DNA from: Flavivirga spongiicola
GTDB taxonomy: Bacteria > Bacteroidota > Bacteroidia > Flavobacteriales > Flavobacteriaceae
Length of the DNA: 64,000 nt
NCBI RefSeq assembly: GCF_030540825.1
Contig: NZ_JAUOEO010000001.1
Coordinates: forward strand, 1,523,001 to 1,587,000
Reading direction: 5' to 3'
Part shown: positions 34,692 to 43,859 of the stretch, one piece after another
Layout: the number at the start of each line of letters is the position of its first letter
Position numbering within the stretch: the stretch's first letter is position 1
Program-made: the position numbers and the translations under genes
Notes under the pieces: model-generated
The model's database searches: none
What the model was told of the DNA's origin: nothing
What the model saw: the letters and a program-made list of their open reading frames with translations, nothing else

Positions 34692-36299
34692 ATGAATAAA
34701 ACCCTTTCAAATTTTATTTTAGTCGTTTTTATAAGCGTCCTTTTTATAAACTGTGCTAATCGAGGCACACCTGGTGGAGGCCCAAAAGATGAAGATCCTC
34801 CAATCATTATTAAGTCTATTCCAGAAAATTATTCAACCCATTTTAGTGGTAACGAAATAAAGATCTATTTTGACGAATATGTTAAAATTAAAGACTTGCA
34901 AAAGCAGCTCATTATTTCGCCGCCAATGGAAACACAACCTGAAGTGACACCTTTGGGTGGTGCAAGTAAATATATTACTATTAAAATCCACGATACGCTG
35001 CAACCCAATACGACATATGCCTTTAACTTTGGAAATAGTATTACCGATAATAATGAAGGAAACCCCTATCCATATTACAGATATGTGCTATCAACGGGTG
35101 ATTATATCGATTCCCTTAGTGTAAATGGCAATATAGTAGATGCTTTAAAAAAACAACCAGAAACTTTCGTTTCGGTGGTTTTATACGAAGTGGATTCTAC
35201 TTTTAACGATTCCATTATTTATAAAGAAAACCCTAAATATATCACCAACACTTTAGATAGTGTTACGACGTTTTCTATTGAAAATCTTAAAGAAGGGAAG
35301 TACATGCTCATCGCTTTAAAAGATAATAATGGCGACAATAAGTTTCAACAAAAAACAGATCAAATCGCATTTTATAAAGACTTTATTGATGTACCCACAG
35401 ATTCCACTTATACTTTAAAATTGTTTTCAGAAGCATTAGATTTTAAGACTACCAGACCTCGATTATTATCTGGTGAAAAAATTGCTTTTGGGTATGAAGG
35501 TGATTACAAGGGTATGGCTATTAACATCATATCTGAGACACCTCCTGAGTTTGAATACCGCGTCACAAAAGACCCGAAAGCAGACAGTCTTTTGTATTGG
35601 TACAATCCACGTCTTGAGGTTGACTCACTACTCTTTAAGGTAACACATCCTACTCTTGAAAAAGACTATACGGTAAGAATTAGCGAGCAAAAAAGAGACA
35701 CTTTAGTAATTCAAGCATCGCCATCTGGCACCATTCGTTATGATGAACCTTTTAGAATTGCTGGTAGTACACCTTTTACTAGCATAGATACTTCTAAAAT
35801 TAGACTCATCGATAAAGATTCTATTCAAATTGATTTTACTACTGACTTTGATACTATTACAAACACGTATATCTTTAATTTTGATAAGAAACTAGACAAT
35901 GCATATAATATTCAAATACTTCCTGAAACTTTTGTAGATTTTTTTGATGATAAAAATGATACTTTAAATTATTCTCTTAAAACAAAAAAAGCGTCTGATT
36001 TTGGTTATGCTCGTTTTACATTAGTAAATGCTAAGTTTCCAGTTATCATACAACTAACTGATAATGATGAAAATGTAGAATTTGAAAAGTTCGTTGAAAA
36101 CGCTGATCCTGTAGAATTTTTAAATTTACCTCCTGGCACTTATCACATTCGTGTTATACATGACACTAATGGCAACAAAAAGTATGACACAGGGAGTTAT
36201 CTTAAAAGAACTCAGCCAGAACGTGTTAGTCATTTTAAAGAAATGGAAATTAGAGCGGATTGGGGTGAAGATGAAACGCTTCAGTTTACTTCAGAGTAA
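34692..36299 (+). CDS. Ig-like domain lipoprotein
   Basis: Surface or periplasmic lipoprotein of 535 residues from the ATG at 34692. An ATG 21 bp upstream would place seven residues before the natural signal peptide. The lipobox is VLFINC, followed by the conserved tether RGTPGGGPKDEDPP. Residues 35-130 form an SbsA-type Ig-like domain (YFDEYVKIKDLQKQLIISPP), and further beta-rich segments follow. The family is widespread in Bacteroidota without an assigned function. Its 3' end overlaps the convergent amidase gene by 14 bp. Confidence 0.85.
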   Translation: MNKTLSNFILVVFISVLFINCANRGTPGGGPKDEDPPIIIKSIPENYSTHFSGNEIKIYFDEYVKIKDLQKQLIISPPMETQPEVTPLGGASKYITIKIHDTLQPNTTYAFNFGNSITDNNEGNPYPYYRYVLSTGDYIDSLSVNGNIVDALKKQPETFVSVVLYEVDSTFNDSIIYKENPKYITNTLDSVTTFSIENLKEGKYMLIALKDNNGDNKFQQKTDQIAFYKDFIDVPTDSTYTLKLFSEALDFKTTRPRLLSGEKIAFGYEGDYKGMAINIISETPPEFEYRVTKDPKADSLLYWYNPRLEVDSLLFKVTHPTLEKDYTVRISEQKRDTLVIQASPSGTIRYDEPFRIAGSTPFTSIDTSKIRLIDKDSIQIDFTTDFDTITNTYIFNFDKKLDNAYNIQILPETFVDFFDDKNDTLNYSLKTKKASDFGYARFTLVNAKFPVIIQLTDNDENVEFEKFVENADPVEFLNLPPGTYHIRVIHDTNGNKKYDTGSYLKRTQPERVSHFKEMEIRADWGEDETLQFTSE

Positions 36300-37068
36300 A
36301 CATATCTCTATCGTCTAAAAACTTAAGTTTGTTTCGGTAAGCTTCAATATGTCTTTTTTCTAAAACGACTATTTGAGTTTGTTCCTTACCAGCTTCTATG
36401 GAAGTGATTCTATTTCCCAGTACATCATATGCTGCAGAATGCCCTGAATATTCACTATTAACACCATCCATACCAACGCGATTTACACCAATGCAATAAC
36501 TCATATTCTCAATAGCACGCGCTTTTAACAAAGCATCCCAGGCAGAGATTCTTGGTTTTGGCCAGTTAGCTACATAAAATAACATATCATAATCTTCAGT
36601 ATTTCTTGCCCAAACCGGGAAACGTAAATCGTAACAAATTAACGGACAAATCTTCCAACCTTTATAATCTATAATAATCTTTTTAGCACCTGCTGTATAT
36701 ATTTTATCCTCTCCAACCAATGTAAAGGTATGTCGCTTATCGTAATGCTGAACAACTCCTGATGGCTCCACAAAAAGCAAGCGGTTATAATAGTTGTTTT
36801 CTTCTACAACAACAAGACTACCAACAATGGCTGTATTTAATCTCGACGCTATGGATTGCATCCATTCAACTGTTTCTCCATCCATAGGTTCAGCAATATC
36901 TTTTGCATTCATGGTAAAACCAGTTGTAAACATTTCTGGAAGTATAATCAAGTCAACGACTTCTGAAATGTTGTCTATTTTTTTAGAAAAATTCTCAAGA
37001 TTCTGTTTAGGGTTTTCCCAAACTAAATCAGATTGAATTAAGGCTATTTTAAGGGTTTCTTGCATCAT
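36286..37068 (-). CDS. Omega-amidase, nitrilase superfamily (YafV-like)
   Basis: Cytoplasmic hydrolase of 260 residues. The catalytic triad is visible: Glu in LIILPEMFTTGF near residue 44, Lys in YDKRHTF near 110, and Cys in CPLICYDLRFPVWARN near 145. The pattern fits the YafV/omega-amidase branch, which removes ammonia from 2-oxoglutaramate or 2-oxosuccinamate. The gene starts at the stop of the aminotransferase gene upstream. The pair would form a glutamine-transaminase/omega-amidase route. Two adjacent ATGs (37068 and 37065) are possible starts. Confidence 0.88.
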   Translation of the reverse strand: MMQETLKIALIQSDLVWENPKQNLENFSKKIDNISEVVDLIILPEMFTTGFTMNAKDIAEPMDGETVEWMQSIASRLNTAIVGSLVVVEENNYYNRLLFVEPSGVVQHYDKRHTFTLVGEDKIYTAGAKKIIIDYKGWKICPLICYDLRFPVWARNTEDYDMLFYVANWPKPRISAWDALLKARAIENMSYCIGVNRVGMDGVNSEYSGHSAAYDVLGNRITSIEAGKEQTQIVVLEKRHIEAYRNKLKFLDDRDMFTLK

Positions 37069-38211
37069 TTAAATACGGTTTAATATCTCAGCAGCTTTTC
37101 TTAAAGTATCATCCGTCTTAGCAAAGCAAAACCGAAGTACTTTATGATCTAAATTATGACTATTAAAAACTGATAACGGTATGGAAGCCACTCCAGATTT
37201 AATCGTTAATCGTTTCGCAAAATCAACATCATATTCTTTAGTGATTTCTGAATAATCCAACACTTGAAAATAGGTGCCTTTTGATGGTATAAATTTAAAC
37301 CTGGAATCTTTAATAAGGTTTAAAAACAAATCTCTTTTCTCTTGATAAAAATCAGGCAAATTTAAATAATGGCTGGGCTCTTGCATATAATCTGCAATGC
37401 CTTTTTGTGTTGGATGATGCACACAAAAGACATTAAATTGATGTACTTTCATAAATTCTTCCATCAATTCTTTTGGTGCGCAACAATAGCCCACTCGCCA
37501 ACCTGTATTATGAAACGTTTTCCCAAAAGATGCCACTACAAAACTCCGTGATTTTAAATCGGGAAATAAACAGACGCTTTGGTGTTTTTCGGCATCAAAA
37601 ATCATATGCTCGTAAACCTCATCACTCAGCACAATAATGTTAGTATTTCTAGTGATTGCTTCTAATTGCTGCATGTCTTCTTTGGAGAACACCGTACCTG
37701 AAGGGTTATGTGGTGTATTGATAATAATCATTTTTGTTCGACGATTCACCTCGGTTTTTACAGCATTCCAATCCACACTAAAACCCGGTGCTTCTAATTG
37801 AATTGAAATCGTTTTACCCCCGTTAAGCGTTATGGCTGGTTCGTAACAATCGTAAGCTGGTCTAAAAATGATAACCTCATCATCTGGGTTTATAAATGTT
37901 GTAATAATGGTGAAAATAGCTTGAGTTGCTCCAGCAGTAACCATTATTTCGGTTTCTGGATGATAGCTTGTATTGTATAATAACTCTATTTTTTTAGCAA
38001 TAGCTTCTCTTAGTTCTAAATTTCCGGCCATAGGCGCATAATGGTTGTACCCTGAATTCATGGCCTTACTAACTAAATCAGTTAATTTTTGGTCACTGTC
38101 AAAATTTGGAAACCCTTGAGACAAGTTAATGGCATTATGCTCATTAGACAACTGACTCATCATTGAAAAAATAGTAGTTTCTACATTAGGAAGCTTGGAT
38201 GGGTGCTGCAT
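37069..38211 (-). CDS. Pyridoxal-phosphate aminotransferase, methionine/glutamine transaminase K type
   Basis: Class I/II aminotransferase of 380 residues, similar to YbdL and kynurenine aminotransferases. Motifs: NLSQGFPNFD near residue 28, NTPHNPSGTVFS near 166 and the PLP-lysine in SFGKTFHNTGWRVGY near 229. In methionine salvage such enzymes transaminate 4-methylthio-2-oxobutyrate using glutamine, and the oxoacid by-product is cleared by omega-amidase, the very next gene here. Function from context is strong inference. Confidence 0.9.
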   Translation of the reverse strand: MQHPSKLPNVETTIFSMMSQLSNEHNAINLSQGFPNFDSDQKLTDLVSKAMNSGYNHYAPMAGNLELREAIAKKIELLYNTSYHPETEIMVTAGATQAIFTIITTFINPDDEVIIFRPAYDCYEPAITLNGGKTISIQLEAPGFSVDWNAVKTEVNRRTKMIIINTPHNPSGTVFSKEDMQQLEAITRNTNIIVLSDEVYEHMIFDAEKHQSVCLFPDLKSRSFVVASFGKTFHNTGWRVGYCCAPKELMEEFMKVHQFNVFCVHHPTQKGIADYMQEPSHYLNLPDFYQEKRDLFLNLIKDSRFKFIPSKGTYFQVLDYSEITKEYDVDFAKRLTIKSGVASIPLSVFNSHNLDHKVLRFCFAKTDDTLRKAAEILNRI

Positions 38212-38236
38212 ATTTTAATATCTAATAATTCCTAAT

Positions 38237-38698
38237 TTAATTATAAGTAAAGTGCATCTTCATACCTTCATGAGATTGAACAAACCCCAAATCATTATAA
38301 AACTTAATTGCTTTTGGTCTTTTTTTATCAGTGGTTAATTGTAAAAGATGTGCCTTTCGCTCTTTTACTCTATTAATGACCCATTCAAACATCGCTTTTC
38401 CAATGCCTAATCCTCTTTTCTCTTTTTTAATTCGAACGGCTTCAATTTGAGCTCTAATCCCACCACGATAGGTAAGGTATTGAATAAACGTAAGCTGTAA
38501 GGTTCCAATAATTTCGGAACTTTCATCCTCTACAACTATCAACTCTTGGTTTTCATCAGAATTAATTCTAGAAAATGCTTGCAAGTATTCAGTCGGTAAT
38601 GGCATCTGAAAATTTTCTCTTGCCTTTCCAAGTTCATCATCGGCAAGCATTCCTACTATCATAGGAATGTCTTTTTTTGTAGCTTTTCTAAATTTCAT
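38237..38698 (-). CDS. GNAT-family N-acetyltransferase
   Basis: Cytoplasmic acetyltransferase of 153 residues. The acetyl-CoA-binding motif is IKKEKRGLGIGKAMFEW near residue 92, and the end has RPKAIKFYNDLGFVQSHEG. The strand before it, GTLQLTFIQYLTYRGG, is also typical. The acceptor substrate cannot be told from sequence. It runs in the same direction as the aminotransferase, 25 bp upstream of it, and may be co-transcribed. Confidence 0.88.
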   Translation of the reverse strand: MKFRKATKKDIPMIVGMLADDELGKARENFQMPLPTEYLQAFSRINSDENQELIVVEDESSEIIGTLQLTFIQYLTYRGGIRAQIEAVRIKKEKRGLGIGKAMFEWVINRVKERKAHLLQLTTDKKRPKAIKFYNDLGFVQSHEGMKMHFTYN

Positions 38699-38778
38699 AT
38701 ATATTCAATTGTTAACCAATGTAAATATAACAACTTACAAATTCATACTAATGAAAAGCGTTGGAATGATTTGAAAGT

Positions 38779-39474
38779 CTATACCCCTAATGTTCTTAAT
38801 AGTTCTTGTTTATAAGTTCTGCCAATGGGAATCTTATTAGCCATTACAAAAATGGTATTACCAGAAATCTTATCGACAAATTTACTGTTTATAATGTATG
38901 ATTTATGGACTTGAATAAATTGGGTTTCTGGAAGTTTTACTGCCCAGTTTTTTAACGAATCTATATAGGATAGTTTTTGAGTTTCGGTGACTACAGTGAT
39001 GTAATTTCTATCAGATTCAATGTATAATATAGAACTCAAAATAAGTTTATGCAGGGTCTTATCTACATTTAAAAAAATGGTTTCATCATTGTCTTCCTCC
39101 AATGTACTTTCTGGTATCTCTATTCTGTCTTTTGCTTTATTAATTGCTTTTAAAAATCGATCGAAAGAAAAAGGTTTTACCAAATAATCAACAATCGTTG
39201 GTAATTCAAAACTACTTACCGCATACTCCGGATATGCTGTGGTCATTATAATTGCTGGTGGATTTTTAACCGTTTTTATAAAGTCTAATCCAGACATATC
39301 TGGTAAATTAATATCTAAAAAAATGACATCCATTTTATTCGTATTTAAAAATGAATTCGCTTCAATCGCTGCTTTAAAGGTCTCAACTAAATTAAGACTT
39401 GGTATTTTGCCTATAAAATTCTTTAAGATTTTTTGAGCGGGAATTTCATCTTCTATAATAACACAATTCATCAT
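38779..39474 (-). CDS. LytTR-family response regulator
   Basis: Regulator of 231 residues. The receiver domain has NCVIIEDEIPAQKIL and the phospho-acceptor in VIFLDINLPDMSGLDF near residue 55, with VKPFSFDRF near 107. The C-terminal LytTR DNA-binding domain covers about 130-231 (ILYIESDRNYITVV, IQVHKSYIINSKFVDKI). It pairs with the kinase gene immediately upstream. Two adjacent ATGs, at 39474 and 39471, can serve as start. Confidence 0.92.
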   Translation of the reverse strand: MMNCVIIEDEIPAQKILKNFIGKIPSLNLVETFKAAIEANSFLNTNKMDVIFLDINLPDMSGLDFIKTVKNPPAIIMTTAYPEYAVSSFELPTIVDYLVKPFSFDRFLKAINKAKDRIEIPESTLEEDNDETIFLNVDKTLHKLILSSILYIESDRNYITVVTETQKLSYIDSLKNWAVKLPETQFIQVHKSYIINSKFVDKISGNTIFVMANKIPIGRTYKQELLRTLGV

Positions 39475-39531
39475 TTACGTTTTAATTATCTGGTCGAGCC
39501 TTTCGACTAAGCTCGGAGGGACATTATTCTA

Positions 39532-40500
39532 TTATAAATTAAGTTTTAAATGCACCTTAAAATTTTCACCTTTATCGATTCTAAATTCATAAGCATCCTT
39601 ATAAATAAGCTCTAGCCTTTTCTCCAGGTTTTGTAAACCAATCCTAAAATCGGTTGTACTTACTTTTTCTTTATCATAATCATTTTCACAAACACATTCT
39701 AAAATACCATTTTTAACCCTAATAGAAATAGAAATATCGCTATGTAATGTGCTGTGCTTAAAAGCATTTTCTATAATGGTTATTAAAAGTAGTGGTGCTA
39801 TTTGGTATTTATTGAAATCAATTTCTTTTTTGTAATGAATTTGTTTAACACCTTCTGTTCTAATTTTTTGAAATTTCATGTAGTTATCTATAAACTGAAT
39901 CTCTTTTTCTAAAGAAATTGTTTTAGAATTACTTTCATACAGTACATGTTTAAGGTTATCAGACAACATTAAAATCATCTCTGGAACCTCATTTGGATTT
40001 TCTAATGAATAAGAATAAATGGTATTTAGGTTATTAAACAACACATGTGGGTTTATCTGCGATTTCAAAAACTTCAATTCCATTTCAACATGCTCCTTCT
40101 TAATGGCTTCAATCTCATTTTCTTTATCAATAAAGCGATATAGTATCCATATAAAGGAAAAGAAAATTAAAGGTACTAGTGATTGCCATAAATAATCACT
40201 TAAACATTTAACAATAGTACATCCACATTTAGCAAATGAATAACAATATAATTGTGTTGCTAAAAATGAAATGGTTGCAAATACAAGCGTGTAAAGCAGG
40301 TACATTTTCTTCTTAACAAAAAACGGAAGCAGTAAAAAATTGTTTCCATAAACTATAATAACTAAAAGTATGAGGTACTGGAGAAAGGGATTTTCTTTCC
40401 AATAAAAATCTGAAAACAAAAACAATGATACAAATACAAACAACATCCAGAATAGGATGTGAACTAAAATTTGTGAGCTATGTTTTTTTACAAAAGTCAT
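39532..40500 (-). CDS. Sensor histidine kinase, LytS/YehU type
   Basis: Membrane kinase of 322 residues. Four hydrophobic segments lie in the first 130 residues with short loops. The His_kinase motif KFLKSQINPHVLFNNLNTIY near residue 150 contains the phospho-accepting histidine, and a late LLLITIIENAFKHS is the N box. It carries no separate sensor domain, as in many Bacteroidota LytTR partners. The regulator gene begins 57 bp downstream. The two form one unit; the target is unknown. Confidence 0.9.
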   Translation of the reverse strand: MTFVKKHSSQILVHILFWMLFVFVSLFLFSDFYWKENPFLQYLILLVIIVYGNNFLLLPFFVKKKMYLLYTLVFATISFLATQLYCYSFAKCGCTIVKCLSDYLWQSLVPLIFFSFIWILYRFIDKENEIEAIKKEHVEMELKFLKSQINPHVLFNNLNTIYSYSLENPNEVPEMILMLSDNLKHVLYESNSKTISLEKEIQFIDNYMKFQKIRTEGVKQIHYKKEIDFNKYQIAPLLLITIIENAFKHSTLHSDISISIRVKNGILECVCENDYDKEKVSTTDFRIGLQNLEKRLELIYKDAYEFRIDKGENFKVHLKLNL

Positions 40501-40695
40501 TATACTAAATGAAAGTAAACAGAAAAGCTATAACTATCAAAGAATATGTACAAAAATCCGTTTTGTAGTTACAAACGTCAAAAATGCAGTTTATAAATAG
40601 ACTATTATCATTCGCATTATTAATTAAGCAACCTATCCGTTTTTCTGGAATCGCATGATATGGTTATCTATTTTTGGTTTAAAACAATCAAAATC

Positions 40696-41586
40696 ATGAA
40701 ACGAACAGTCACCCTTTTAATCATTTTACTTAACCTGCATTTTGGATTTTCTCAAACATTAAATAGTCTTTCTCTAGATAAGAAAGGAAACGAGCTTTTG
40801 CTTGGTGAAATAAATAGACATGGATTAACAAAAAACAGTTTTAACGATTGGTTTTCTAAAAACCATAGTAATTACTTAGTTAATACAAAAGTTGTAAAGC
40901 TTTTAAAAAATGCTTTAAAAGATTATGAAGTCAAGGTTTTTTTAGGCACTTGGTGTGGTGATAGCAAACGAGAAGTTCCGAGGTTTTATAAAGTTTTAGA
41001 TGCTGCTAATTTTCCAGAAAACCGATTAAAAGTAGTGGCCGTTAATAGAACTACTGAAGCCTATAAGCAAAGTCCAAATCATGAAGAGAAAGGCCTAAAC
41101 ATACATCGCGTACCAACTTTTATTTTTTATAAAGATGGCAAAGAAGTTAATAGGATTGTAGAGTCCCCAAAAGAAACTTTAGAACGCGATATGCTTAAGA
41201 TTGTTTCTAATGAGACATATAGCTCAAACTATATGGCCGTTAATTATATAGATCACCAACTCAATTCTAAAACCATAGATGATTTAAAGTTAGAAGAGCT
41301 CGTATTAGTGTCTAAATTGGCTGAGCTTGTAAAAGGGAGTAGAGAATTGAACACATATGGTTATTCACTCTTAAGTTCTAACCAAACAAAAAAAGCTTTA
41401 TATGTTTTTGATTTAAACACTAAAATATTTCCATATAAACACAACGTATATGACAGTCTGGGTGAGGCCTATTTTAAAACTAAAAACATCAATGAAGCCT
41501 TAAAAAACTATTACAAAGTGTTGAGTTTAAAACCAGATGATAAGAACGCACTAAAAATGATCGAGGCCATAAAATTTACTAATTAA
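40696..41586 (+). CDS. Exported thioredoxin-like protein with C-terminal TPR
   Basis: Protein of 296 residues from the ATG at 40696. A longer frame from 40660 would bury the signal peptide. A signal peptide covers residues 1-19 (LNLHFGFSQ). The thioredoxin-like fold shows FLGTWCGDSKREVPRFY near residue 84, with a single cysteine and serine in place of the second. RVPTFIFYKDGKEV is the cis-proline region. The last 70 residues form TPR-like helices (SLGEAYFKTKNINEALKNYY). Probably periplasmic. It is divergent from the LytS-type kinase gene. Confidence 0.8.
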   Translation: MKRTVTLLIILLNLHFGFSQTLNSLSLDKKGNELLLGEINRHGLTKNSFNDWFSKNHSNYLVNTKVVKLLKNALKDYEVKVFLGTWCGDSKREVPRFYKVLDAANFPENRLKVVAVNRTTEAYKQSPNHEEKGLNIHRVPTFIFYKDGKEVNRIVESPKETLERDMLKIVSNETYSSNYMAVNYIDHQLNSKTIDDLKLEELVLVSKLAELVKGSRELNTYGYSLLSSNQTKKALYVFDLNTKIFPYKHNVYDSLGEAYFKTKNINEALKNYYKVLSLKPDDKNALKMIEAIKFTN

Positions 41587-41772
41587 TATTTTGAAGTTTA
41601 TTTAGTATAAGCTCATCAAATAAAACTTTAAACCTCGATTAAATGGTTTGCACAAATAATTCCATATCCGTTTACCCCAAATAGAGCATTTATACCCCTT
41701 TTTACTAATACTGGTATATTATAATTACCATACTTTCTATTTTTAAATTTTAAAATTAATTTAAAATAAAGC

Positions 41773-43314
41773 ATGAAAGTATTAAAGGCATTAACTATTA
41801 GCTTAATATTATTAACTCAAAGTTGTAGTCTAAAAGTTAAAGAAGACCATTTTGTAAATGTAAAAGATAACAAGTTTATAACTGAAGATGGAAGTCAGAT
41901 TATTTTACATGGTATTAATTATGTAAATAAAAGTGCTAAAATTGATACTACAAGATTTTCGAATCCAGAAAACTTCAAATTAATGTCAAAATGGGGGTTT
42001 AACTGTATCCGATTAGGGATTATTTGGCAAGGTGTAGAACCCCAACCTGGAGTTTATGACGAAGCCTATTTAAAAGATCTAGATTATCAAATTCAATTAG
42101 CCAAAGAGCAAGGCATCTATGTGTTTCTAGATATGCATCAGGATCTATATAGTCAATTATTTAGCGATGGTGCTCCAGAATGGGCTACATTAACCGATGG
42201 CGAAGTTCATGTATCAGACAATCCTGTTTGGAGTGATGCCTATTTTACAAGTCCAGCTGTAAAAACAGCCGTTACCAATTTTTGGAATAACAAACCTGCT
42301 AAAGATGGTATAGGTGTTCAGGATCACTATATTACCATGTGGAAAATGTTAGCTGAAAGATATAAAGATCATACGTCTGTTATTGGTTTTGATTTAATGA
42401 ATGAACCTAATATGGGTTGGGGCAATATAAAAGGCCAGGAATTAATGGTAGAAGCTTTTATAAAAGCTTATGCGCAAGAAACAGGAGATATACTTTCTGG
42501 AGAAGACGTGATTGGTAAATGGCTTACACAAGATGGTAGAAAGGAGATACTAGAATTTATTTCAGATCCTAGCCTTTATGCACAAATTGTGGATGCTATG
42601 CATCCCATTTACAATGCTTTTGAAAAAGAAATATTAATGCCTTTTTTCACAAAAACCACCAAAGCTATTAGAGAGGTAAACAATAATCATCTTATTTTCT
42701 TAGAAACTTCTATGTCTTCAAATATGGGTGTTTACACAGGCATTGAAAGAATTTCTAATGAGGACAAATTAGTTTATGCACCTCATGGGTACGATCTGGT
42801 TGTAGATACACCAGATGCAGCGACTACAAACAATAACAGAATAAATTTAATATTTGACAGACATTTAGAAAGCTCTAAACGTTTAAAAATGCCTATAATG
42901 ATTGGTGAATGGGGTGCTTTTGGTGCCAACGGAAAGGCATTACAATCTGCATTTCAAGTGGTTCGTTTTTTCGAAAAATCCTTGTCTAGTGATACCTACT
43001 GGGATTTCACCACACATTTAGATGACAGTGAACTTTTAAAAGCTATAAGCAGAGCCTACCCTAAAACAATAGCTGGCAATTTAACAACTTATTCTACTAA
43101 TGTTGAAAAACAGAAAGCGTCCTTTAAATGGATTGAAACTGTAAAAAGTACCAGTAGTATTTTTATTCCTAAATTTTATAATTTAGACCTTAGTAAAATT
43201 ATGTTATCTCCTCAAGGGAAAGGGTTTTCCCTTATAAAAACTGAAGGTGGCTGGAACATTAATATCCCTTCAAATTTAACAGAAAGGACATTAACGATAG
43301 AACCTAATCCTTAA
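41773..43314 (+). CDS. Glycoside hydrolase family 5 lipoprotein (endoglycoceramidase-like)
   Basis: Lipoprotein of 513 residues; the lipobox is ILLTQSC with cysteine 18. The GH5 TIM barrel begins with ILHGINYVNKSAK and FNCIRLGIIWQGVEPQPGVY. The acid/base Glu is in IGFDLMNEPNMGWG near residue 212, and the nucleophile Glu in PIMIGEWGAFG near 379. The pattern fits endoglycoceramidase/beta-1,6-glucanase relatives; substrate is not certain. Anchored in the outer membrane or periplasm. Monocistronic, with a long repeat-rich region downstream. Confidence 0.87.
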   Translation: MKVLKALTISLILLTQSCSLKVKEDHFVNVKDNKFITEDGSQIILHGINYVNKSAKIDTTRFSNPENFKLMSKWGFNCIRLGIIWQGVEPQPGVYDEAYLKDLDYQIQLAKEQGIYVFLDMHQDLYSQLFSDGAPEWATLTDGEVHVSDNPVWSDAYFTSPAVKTAVTNFWNNKPAKDGIGVQDHYITMWKMLAERYKDHTSVIGFDLMNEPNMGWGNIKGQELMVEAFIKAYAQETGDILSGEDVIGKWLTQDGRKEILEFISDPSLYAQIVDAMHPIYNAFEKEILMPFFTKTTKAIREVNNNHLIFLETSMSSNMGVYTGIERISNEDKLVYAPHGYDLVVDTPDAATTNNNRINLIFDRHLESSKRLKMPIMIGEWGAFGANGKALQSAFQVVRFFEKSLSSDTYWDFTTHLDDSELLKAISRAYPKTIAGNLTTYSTNVEKQKASFKWIETVKSTSSIFIPKFYNLDLSKIMLSPQGKGFSLIKTEGGWNINIPSNLTERTLTIEPNP

Positions 43315-43488
43315 TAAATTTCTTTTACTATAAATTCAAAAATAAAATGGTATAAGAATGGAAACTAAAAATTGTCCCACCGAGTATTATCGAAATATAA
43401 AATATATTTTATATTGAAGATAACTAGCTAAGCTAAACGGAATATCTTAAAAATTAAGATGTTTAAAAGCCCCAACAGGCATAGCTTG

Positions 43489-43521
43489 TTACTTTCACTA
43501 CAAAATTTGTAGTGAAAGTAA
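43489..43521. repeat. Perfect 33-bp palindrome
   Basis: Arms TTACTTTCACTACAAA (43489-43504) and TTTGTAGTGAAAGTAA (43506-43521) are perfectly complementary around a single A. There is no T tract, so it is not a standard terminator. It lies 175 bp past the GH5 gene. Confidence 0.85.
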
Positions 43522-43623
43522 TGCTCGAACGGTCAACTAATCTCAAAAAAGGCTTTATAATAACGTGAATCAAGATAAATTTCAATAGACAAATAGTGAT
43601 TATATTTCTGATAAACGGCGCTT

Positions 43624-43748
43624 TGTCATGTCGACAGAGCGAAGCATGAGCGACGAGACATCTCAGAAGGATGAGATTCCTCCTCGTAAGCTTCGCTTAA
43701 TATCTTCAAACAAAATATATTTTATTTTCGATAGCGTTCGGAATGACA
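43624..43748. repeat. 125-bp palindromic intergenic repeat (TGTCAT...AATGACA family)
   Basis: Opens TGTCATGTCGACAGAGCG and closes AGCGTTCGGAATGACA, with GATGAGATTCCTCC within. Related to the copies at 29896, 34202 and 45703. Confidence 0.65.
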
Positions 43749-43859
43749 ATTTTTCTTATAAAAACACTTAATCAGTTGATTATCAACTAACAATGTATCG
43801 AGTTAAAATAACGCTAATAATTGATTTGATATAAGTGCTTTTAAACCTCGTTAAATTGT

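Larger units (their letters stand above)
43315..43859. other. 545-bp intergenic region with repeats
   Basis: Noncoding space between the GH5 gene and the convergent MutS-like gene. It holds a perfect 33-bp palindrome at 43489-43521 and a palindromic repeat at 43624-43748. No gene was recognised. Confidence 0.6.
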
